Source: Defluviimonas aquaemixtae
GTDB lineage: Bacteria > Pseudomonadota > Alphaproteobacteria > Rhodobacterales > Rhodobacteraceae
Assembly: GCF_900302475.1 (NCBI RefSeq)
Contig: NZ_OMOQ01000001.1
Location: forward strand, 2,170,001-2,234,000
Reading direction: 5' to 3'
Length of the DNA: 64,000 bases
The notes below the pieces were generated by a model. The model did no database searches and was not told where the DNA came from. It worked only from the letters and a program-made list of their open reading frames with translations. Numbering within the stretch: the stretch's first letter is position 1; the number at the start of each line of letters is the position of its first letter. Made by a program: the position numbers and the translations under genes. Shown piece by piece: positions 57,849 to 64,000 of the stretch.

Positions 57849-60152
57849 GTGCCAACGGACCGCGAAATCACCGTTTCCGTCCCCGCCTTCGGCGACAAGG
57901 TCGCGTTTGCCCGGATGGAGGGACATGACGAGATCAGCCAGACCTTCCGCTACGCGCTTTCCGTGGTTAGCGACGACCTAGACCTAAAGGCCGCCGACGT
58001 GCTCGGGACACAGGCGACGATTACCGTGACCGGCGACCCGGAGCGACATTTCAATGGGTTCGTCGCCGAGTTTGCGCTGACCGACATCCGCGACGAGAAG
58101 GCGCACTACCGCCTTACGCTCGTGCCCTGGCTGTGGTTCCTGTCACTCAAGGCAGACAACCGGATCTTTCAGAACCAAAGCGTGGTGGACATCGTCGAAG
58201 CGGTGTTCGGCGACTATCCCGAGGCGCAGGTCGAGAAGCGCCTGAAATCCTCTTACCCGCCGCGCGACTATTGTGTGCAGTACGGGGAAAGCGACCTCAC
58301 CTTCGTGCAGCGGCTTCTCGAACATGAAGGCATGTTCTACTTCTTCGAGCATGCCGACGGCGAGCACAGACTGATACTGGCCGACGACAACACGACGATG
58401 AAACCCGCACCGCGCGCCAAGACCCTGTCTTACGAATCCGACAGCCGGATCAGCTTCAAGGAGGGTGATTTCATCACCGCATGGCTGCCGGCGAGCGCGG
58501 TCAGAAGTGGAAAATACGCCCATACCGACTATGACTTCCTGAAACCGTCCTCGGACCTCATGGCGAAGGCCTCTTCTCCCCTTGGTCACAAACAGGACGC
58601 AGCCGAGCAATATCACTATCCCGGCAACTACATCGAGCATGGGCGCGGCGACGACCTGTCAGCGATCCGGCTCGAGGAGTTGCAGTCACCGCACCGGCGC
58701 ATCGCAGCGGCGGGCACGGCGCGGCCGCTCTGGTCGGGGCGGAGCTTTACGCTGGAGTTGTTCCCGCGCGAGGAGGAGAACGACAGCTACATCGTCCTGC
58801 GCGCCGACTACGAGCTTTGGGACGCGCAGTACCGGACCGGGCAGGCCCCGGGCGATCAGGGCTATGCTGTGAGCCTGCGCCTCGCGCCCGCGAGCCTGCC
58901 GTACCGGCCAGAGCGTTTGACGCCGAAACCGGTGATGAAGGGGCCGCAGACCGCCGTCGTTGTGGGGCCGGGCGGCGAGGAGATCTTCACAGACGAGTAT
59001 GCCCGCGTGAAAGTGCAGTTCCACTGGGACCGGCTGGGCGGTCGCGACGAGAATACTACCTGCTTCATCCGGGTCAGCCAGACGTGGGCAGGCGCGGGCT
59101 GGGGCTTCATCCAGATCCCGCGCATCGGGCAGGAGGTGATCGTCGATTTCCTCGAAGGCGACCCCGACCAGCCGATCATCACGGGGCGGGTTTACAATGC
59201 CGAACAGATGCCGCCCTACGGGCTGCCCGGCAACGCGACACAATCAGGCTGGAAGTCGAATTCCTCGCCCGGCGGCGGCGGCTGGAACGAGTTGAGGTTC
59301 GAGGACAAGAAGGGCTCGGAAGAGGTCTATTTCCAAGCGGAAAAAGATCACAATGAGCTGGTCAAGAACAACGAGGCGCGCACAATAGGCAATGACTTTG
59401 CCGAAGACGTGGGCCACGACGCTCAGCAGTCGGTGGGTAACGACCGGACAGAAAGCGTCGGGAACGACAAGTCGACGAGCGTAGGCAACAACCGCACCGT
59501 TTCCATCGGCGTCGACGATACCGAAACGGTCGGCTCCAACCGGTCGCTTACCGTGGGGTCGAACGAGACAATCGGGATCGGCGCCAACTCCACGGAAACG
59601 ATCGGGCAGAACCACTCGCAATCGGTAGGGATCAACCAGTCGATCTCGGTCACCGCCGCCCGGATGGTCACGGTGGGCGCGACCGAGACGAAGGCGGTCG
59701 GGCTCGCGCAGACGATTGGCGTCGGCAACAAGCGGAGCGTCACCGTGGGCGCGGCGCAGAGTCACAATATCGTCGCCGACGACAGCTGGTCGGTCGGGTC
59801 GAACCAGACGATCCAGATCGCATCGAACCAGTCCCTGAGCGTGGGCGGCGGCCAGACGAACAAGATCGGCAAGGACCAGGCGTCCGAGATCGGCGGCAGC
59901 CAGGCCACCAAGGTCGGCAAGGACGAGGCGCTGGAGGTGGCGGCCAAGATGGGCGTGAAGGTCGGGGCAAGCTATGCGCTCGATGTCGCCGACGAAATCG
60001 CGATCAAGTGCGGTTCATCGGCGATTGTGATGAAGAGCGACGGAACGATCACGATCGAAGGCAAGGACATCACCATCAAGGGGTCGGGCAAGATCAACGT
60101 CAAGGCGGGCGGCGAGATAACTATGAAAGGCTCGAAGATCAACCAGAACTAG
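57849..60152 (+). CDS. vgrG: T6SS spike protein VgrG (TssI)
   Basis: 767 aa from GTG with AAGGA upstream. The gp27-like domain spans about 1-380 (DDLDLKAADVLGTQATITV.., YCVQYGESDLTFVQRLLEHEGMFYFFEHADGEHRLILADD). The gp5 OB-fold follows (YARVKVQFHWDRLGGRDENTTCFIRVSQTWAGAGWGFIQIPRIGQEVIVDFLEGDPDQPIITGRVYN), then a long beta-helix needle of VGxNxT/S-type repeats (about 515-700) and the normal tip (TIEGKDITIKGSGKINVKAGGEITMKGSKI). There is no C-terminal effector extension. It overlaps tagF tail to tail by 4 bases. Confidence 0.95.
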   Translation: MPTDREITVSVPAFGDKVAFARMEGHDEISQTFRYALSVVSDDLDLKAADVLGTQATITVTGDPERHFNGFVAEFALTDIRDEKAHYRLTLVPWLWFLSLKADNRIFQNQSVVDIVEAVFGDYPEAQVEKRLKSSYPPRDYCVQYGESDLTFVQRLLEHEGMFYFFEHADGEHRLILADDNTTMKPAPRAKTLSYESDSRISFKEGDFITAWLPASAVRSGKYAHTDYDFLKPSSDLMAKASSPLGHKQDAAEQYHYPGNYIEHGRGDDLSAIRLEELQSPHRRIAAAGTARPLWSGRSFTLELFPREEENDSYIVLRADYELWDAQYRTGQAPGDQGYAVSLRLAPASLPYRPERLTPKPVMKGPQTAVVVGPGGEEIFTDEYARVKVQFHWDRLGGRDENTTCFIRVSQTWAGAGWGFIQIPRIGQEVIVDFLEGDPDQPIITGRVYNAEQMPPYGLPGNATQSGWKSNSSPGGGGWNELRFEDKKGSEEVYFQAEKDHNELVKNNEARTIGNDFAEDVGHDAQQSVGNDRTESVGNDKSTSVGNNRTVSIGVDDTETVGSNRSLTVGSNETIGIGANSTETIGQNHSQSVGINQSISVTAARMVTVGATETKAVGLAQTIGVGNKRSVTVGAAQSHNIVADDSWSVGSNQTIQIASNQSLSVGGGQTNKIGKDQASEIGGSQATKVGKDEALEVAAKMGVKVGASYALDVADEIAIKCGSSAIVMKSDGTITIEGKDITIKGSGKINVKAGGEITMKGSKINQN

Positions 60153-60676
60153 GGCCGATGTCCGATCAGGCGGTCGAGCAGCGGGCCAGGATCGTCGGGC
60201 GCGCAGGCTTCCGGCGCAACTTCCTTCGTCCAGACGAGCATCGCCTCCTCTTCCCGTCCCCCCTGCCCAGGAGGATCTATCGCGCCAAGGGCGGCCCAGA
60301 GGCGTTCCGCGTCCCCGCCGTCCTCGAGGACGGAGCGTGCCGACGCCAGCGCGGCATCGCACCACTTGTCGAGCTTGTCCGGCGTTCCCAGATTGTCCCC
60401 GATGAGGAGAAGGCTGAGGGGAAAGGCCCGCCCCGCGCTGTCGGCGCCGGCAAGCACCACGCCCGCCACCACCCGCCCGCCCGAGGCGAGCCGGAAGCGC
60501 AGGCCGTCTTCCGGCCACTGCCTGACGTCGCGCAAGATGGGCGCGAGGTGGCGCGTCACCCAGGCGTCCCAGCGCTGACGGAAGACGTCCGGCAGACCGC
60601 GTGAAACGAAGTCGCCCGTGGACGGGATCTTGCCGAAAAAGCCCGGCGCGGGCGGGCTCAGAAGCTCTCCGGACAC
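60149..60676 (-). CDS. tagF: T6SS-associated protein TagF
   Basis: About 175 aa from a GTG inside the 3' end of tssM. PGFFGKIPSTGDFVSRGLPDVFRQRWDAWVTRHLAPIL is the TagF signature, followed by LRFRLASGGRVVAGVVLAGADSAGRAFPLSLLLIGD. TagF is a post-translational repressor of T6SS assembly acting on Fha. The frame stays open further upstream to 60835, within tssM, but alignment with the family begins near this GTG. It overlaps tssM by 19 bases, so translation is coupled. Confidence 0.88.
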   Translation of the reverse strand: MSGELLSPPAPGFFGKIPSTGDFVSRGLPDVFRQRWDAWVTRHLAPILRDVRQWPEDGLRFRLASGGRVVAGVVLAGADSAGRAFPLSLLLIGDNLGTPDKLDKWCDAALASARSVLEDGGDAERLWAALGAIDPPGQGGREEEAMLVWTKEVAPEACAPDDPGPLLDRLIGHRP

Positions 60677-63600
60677 CGGAAGTTCCCGAACATCGACAGG
60701 TCGAAGGGGTTCTCGACAGAGGCAGCAAGAAGCTCGTAGTCCGCCGAGAATCCGCCGAGCGACAGGTTCAGGCGGAACTTCTCGGGCAGTTCCGTCGGCC
60801 TCAGCCGCCCCCGGATCATCCTGAGCCAAGCCCATGAGCCGGTCTCTGACGAGATCGCCTCAGCCGTGCCGTCGACGGGCGTGAAGGAGAGCGAGATGAG
60901 GTTGGTGCCGTCCGGTCCCGGCCACGTCATCGGCATCGGCCTCGCGGCAGCGTTGAAGAAGACGAGCTGCTGGCCGTCAACGTTTAGCGTCACCCGGCTC
61001 GCATTGGCCGAGAGATCCTTGGGCTCGAGCGTGAAGGCCATGACCGGCCCGGCGCCCCCGGGAAAGAGGCCGTCACGGATCGAGCGCGCCTTCTCGAATG
61101 GCTGAAGCCGTGCGGCGTCGAGCCCGAGATCCGCGCGCCACGTCCAGGGCCGGACCGTGGTGTCGACGTAAGGAAGCAAGAGCTCGTTCGTGAAGGCGTC
61201 GATCAACCCGCCCGGCCCGAACAGGCGCTGGAAGTCGGCGACGTTCACGTCGATCCGGCTGGTCTGGTCGAATGGGTAGCGTGCCGCCGTGGCCGAGAGG
61301 CAGAACGGCAGCACGTCGGCTCGCCAGCGGGCGTTCAGCTGGGCGACGACCGCTTCGCGCGTGACGCCGATGGTGTCGGCAGCAAGCCCGGCCATCCAGT
61401 CGTTGACCGGCGACGGCAGGGTCCGGGCCACGTTGGCGACCTGCCCCGTGAGTTCCGGCAGCCCGCCGCGCGCGAGCAGCGCCGCCTCGGGATCAGGGCT
61501 CGCGGCCACGGTCTGCAATTCGTTCGCCAGCGCGCCGAGCGCGAGTTCGGCGTCGCCGATCAGGGGCGGCGCGCCGTCGACCTCTTCGATCATCGCCTTG
61601 AAGTCGACGAAATGCGCGGCGATCTCGGCGCCCGGAACCGGCGCGGCCTCGCCGTCCCCTCCGGAAGTCTTGGCGAACTTCGCGCCCTTCTTGGCGAGCT
61701 TGCCGACCTTGCCGAGCCGCTTCGCGACCTTGCTTATGACACCTTTCGGCACCTCCGTCCCACCCTCGGCCGCCTCCTCCTCGACTCGCGTGAGGTCGGT
61801 TTCCGCCACGACCGCCCTGAGCAGACGCTTGAGCGTGGAATCGGCGCTGGCGAGATCCTTCAGATTGGCCGTCGCGGTCTGCAGATCGGTGATCGGCGCG
61901 AGCCGCACGTCTTGAAGGAACCCGTCCCACTGGGCGATGAAATCGTCCCCGTAGAGCTTCACGATATCAGTTTCGAGCGTGGCGACCGAGGCGTCGGAGC
62001 TTTCGGCGCAGCCGCCGGCGAACACCGCCCGGTCGAGCGCGGCCTGGGCGGCAACGTCGGGAATGAGCGGCAGGACGATGTTGTGAAATCCCTCGTAGGT
62101 GAAGGCGCCGGGCAGGCCGACCCGCAGGGTCTTTTCCGACAGCCGCGTCAGCACGCGTGTGGCGTTCGGTCCAGCCTTTTCGGCCGGGATCCAGTCGGCG
62201 AGCCCCATGACAGTCGGGTCCTGCCGGAGCGCCCCGTAGGCCCGTACCGCGAGCGGGATCGTGCAGATCGACTGGAGCGCGGTCGCGACCAGTTCCGGGT
62301 CGTGCGCGATCTTGGTCTCTTCGCCTGCGAGCCGGTCGAGCGCGGCCATCTGGTGGTCGAACGCGGCCTCGGTCGGGAACACTTCAATCGCGGCATGTTC
62401 AGGAAGGTTGTTTTGCCACCAGGAGGTCAGGAACTCGCGGTCATAAGGCGCAAGACCTGTCACCATGTAATAGGCCTTGAGCGCGCCGAGCAGGAATTCG
62501 GGGTCGCGCGCCTCGCGCCACATCGTCGCCTCGAGAAGTGCCACCATGCGCGGCTCGAGCACGTTGCGGAGCGTGCGGTCGTAGGCGATCCGGTGGGCTC
62601 GGGCGAGTTCCGGCGCGGCGGTAGGACCAGCAAGTGTCAGAGCGTTGGTCGCGACCTGCGTCTCGGCGGCGGCGGAAATGGTCGCAGCTTCGAGCGCGAG
62701 GTCGAGGTCAAGCGGGTCGGTCGGCGCCTGGCGGGCGGCGACATTGGCGAGCCGGCCCGAGAGATCGGCGATGAGCCGCGCCTGATCGGCGACGCCACCC
62801 GAATAGCGCAGGTAGGAGTAGAGGAAGACAAGCCCCGCCACGACCGTGACCAGCGCGGCACCCGCGAGCGATCCGCGCCAGAGCCATTTCCGCCGTTCTT
62901 CGGCGGCCCGGTCGAAGAGGCCTAGACCGGCCTCGGGGAAGATCACGTCCGAGAGAAGCTCGCGCAGGAAGTACGACCGGGTTTCGCCGTGGGCGCGGCG
63001 GCGGGGCGGCTCGGAGGCGAGGCCAAAGGCCGAGGAGAGTTCACCCACAAGGCGATCGATGGGCGAGCCTTCCTGTGTCGCCGATGTGAAGTAGAAGCCG
63101 CGCAGCCAGGGGCTGTCCTCGTAGCGGCTTTCGCCGAAGACGGTGTCGATAAGCGCCCTGAGCGGCGCCTCGACTCGGGCCATCTGGGCGGGGAAACGGA
63201 AAATGTCGGCACGCTCGGGCAGGCCCGCATCCTCGGCCATCCGGCCCGCAACGCGGTTCTCTAGCCGGCCGAGTAGCGCCTTGGACTCGCGCTCGATCGC
63301 GAGGCCGTCGATGCGGGCGTCGGTGGGCAGGGTCGCGCCCCAGACCTGTTCGCGGGCGCGGGTCGAGAGGTCGGCGAAGAAGGGTTCGAACCCCGGCACA
63401 AGATCGCACTTGGTGATCATTAGGTAGACGGGCAGGTGCAGCCCGAGCCTGTCGCGCAACTCGGAGAGCCGCTTGCGAATCTCGCGGCCATGGGCCTGAA
63501 GCGGCGCCTCGGGCCCCAGAAGCTCGCGCAGAGAAAGCGCGACGATGACGCCGTTCAGCGCCCGCCGCCCGCGATGCTTCTTAAGCATGTCGAGAAAGCC

Positions 63601-64000
63601 GTTCCATTCGGCTGCATCGACCTCGGGGTCGGAAGCCTGCTGGACATAGCGGCCCGCCGTGTCGACCAGAACCGCCTCGTCGGTGAAGAACCAGTCGCAG
63701 TTGCGCGTTCCGCCAACGCCCTTGATGTCGTCACTTAGGTCGATGGGGAAATGTAAACCTGATTGCTTGAGCGCAGTCGTCTTGCCAGTGCCGGGCGGTC
63801 CGATCATCAGGTACCACGGCATGTCGCGCAGGAACTTCCGGCCGCCAAGCTTTGACCGCTTCATCTGTGAAAGCACCGACTGGAACTTCGTGCTGACCTC
63901 GGCGACGTTTGCCTCGCCTGCCGTGGGTTCGGCCACGGGCTGTGGCTGGGCCAGTTCGGTCACGAACATCTGGTTGCGGCGGGCGGCGCGAATGAGCGCG
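60658..64000 (-). CDS. tssM: T6SS inner-membrane protein TssM (IcmF/VasK), 5' end beyond window
   Basis: At least 1,113 codons are present; the frame is open through base 64000 (reading ALIRAARRNQMFVTEL), so the two N-terminal membrane helices lie outside. Visible parts: the cytoplasmic GTPase-like domain with Walker A GPPGTGKTT and VDTAGRYVQQ, then TKCDLVPGF; a membrane helix (GSLAGAALVTVVAGLVFLYSYLRY); and a long periplasmic region ending in the IcmF C-terminal beta-domain (SLSFTPVDGTAEAISSETGSWAWLRMIRGRLRPTELPEKFRLNLSLGG). A Lys-rich insertion (KVAKRLGKVGKLAKKGAKFAK) is unusual. It forms the trans-envelope complex with TssL and TssJ. Confidence 0.95.
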   Translation of the reverse strand, partial: ALIRAARRNQMFVTELAQPQPVAEPTAGEANVAEVSTKFQSVLSQMKRSKLGGRKFLRDMPWYLMIGPPGTGKTTALKQSGLHFPIDLSDDIKGVGGTRNCDWFFTDEAVLVDTAGRYVQQASDPEVDAAEWNGFLDMLKKHRGRRALNGVIVALSLRELLGPEAPLQAHGREIRKRLSELRDRLGLHLPVYLMITKCDLVPGFEPFFADLSTRAREQVWGATLPTDARIDGLAIERESKALLGRLENRVAGRMAEDAGLPERADIFRFPAQMARVEAPLRALIDTVFGESRYEDSPWLRGFYFTSATQEGSPIDRLVGELSSAFGLASEPPRRRAHGETRSYFLRELLSDVIFPEAGLGLFDRAAEERRKWLWRGSLAGAALVTVVAGLVFLYSYLRYSGGVADQARLIADLSGRLANVAARQAPTDPLDLDLALEAATISAAAETQVATNALTLAGPTAAPELARAHRIAYDRTLRNVLEPRMVALLEATMWREARDPEFLLGALKAYYMVTGLAPYDREFLTSWWQNNLPEHAAIEVFPTEAAFDHQMAALDRLAGEETKIAHDPELVATALQSICTIPLAVRAYGALRQDPTVMGLADWIPAEKAGPNATRVLTRLSEKTLRVGLPGAFTYEGFHNIVLPLIPDVAAQAALDRAVFAGGCAESSDASVATLETDIVKLYGDDFIAQWDGFLQDVRLAPITDLQTATANLKDLASADSTLKRLLRAVVAETDLTRVEEEAAEGGTEVPKGVISKVAKRLGKVGKLAKKGAKFAKTSGGDGEAAPVPGAEIAAHFVDFKAMIEEVDGAPPLIGDAELALGALANELQTVAASPDPEAALLARGGLPELTGQVANVARTLPSPVNDWMAGLAADTIGVTREAVVAQLNARWRADVLPFCLSATAARYPFDQTSRIDVNVADFQRLFGPGGLIDAFTNELLLPYVDTTVRPWTWRADLGLDAARLQPFEKARSIRDGLFPGGAGPVMAFTLEPKDLSANASRVTLNVDGQQLVFFNAAARPMPMTWPGPDGTNLISLSFTPVDGTAEAISSETGSWAWLRMIRGRLRPTELPEKFRLNLSLGGFSADYELLAASVENPFDLSMFGNFRCPESF

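Noticed and set aside
59380..59960. Periodic repeats in vgrG as a CRISPR array
   Set aside because: The period corresponds to VGxN-type beta-helix turns in a conserved protein; repeats are degenerate and there are no spacers or cas genes.

Overview
The window is GC-rich, densely coded chromosomal DNA from an alphaproteobacterium, most likely the Rhodobacterales / Rhodobacteraceae group. Supporting signs are the run CarD – FdxA – S4 protein – SUV3-like helicase, the nrdR/ribD/ribE/ribB/ribH/nusB block, an Anbu proteasome homologue, an MmcB gene behind an alphaproteobacterial LexA box (GTTC-N7-GTTC), an HWE-type histidine kinase, and a tRNA-His with A73 and no encoded G-1. No complete insertion sequence, prophage or CRISPR array is visible.

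Layout. 1-9.7 kb: a MarR regulator with two dyad operators and a cyanide-insensitive-type bd quinol oxidase (cioAB); an ArsR-type regulator divergent from a DUF1127 protein; two small ABM-fold proteins; a cobalt-type nitrile hydratase operon (alpha, beta, activator); a nitroreductase and an EI24/CysZ-like membrane protein; and a fatty acid hydroxylase/sterol desaturase co-transcribed with its own MarR regulator behind a double operator. 9.7-24.9 kb: housekeeping genes including carD, fdxA, an hslR-like gene, a SUV3-like helicase, an SCP2 protein, a lysophospholipase-like hydrolase, Anbu, an M3 peptidase, an M19 dipeptidase, rpoH and an RluA-family pseudouridine synthase. 24.9-31.7 kb: a looser accessory stretch with long gene-poor gaps, an SMP-30-like propeller, a SulP transporter, and an RsbQ-like hydrolase coupled to a PAS-PAS-HWE kinase. 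31.7-44.3 kb: tRNA-His, SOS-controlled mmcB, 6S RNA, and the riboflavin operon, which is interrupted by three oppositely oriented capsule export/Kdo-transfer genes (kpsS, wza/kpsD-like, kpsC). 44.4-47.5 kb: a dienelactone hydrolase, a methyltransferase and small proteins.

47.6-64.0 kb is the edge of a type VI secretion locus of unusual composition. It holds two secreted caspase-fold (C14) proteins with SEL1-type repeats, an unknown exported protein, a Gly/Ser-tailed lipoprotein, a free OmpA-domain protein, a PppA-type phosphatase, a membrane-tethered M15 peptidase, a protein that reads as a TssL (DotU) cytoplasmic domain fused through one membrane segment to a TssM-type periplasmic region, a VgrG, a TagF, and the 3' part of a genuine TssM that runs off the right end. 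The rest of the T6SS (sheath, baseplate, ClpV and so on) would have to lie beyond base 64000. The TssL-TssM chimera with the caspase/lipoprotein module is the most novel-looking content in the window.
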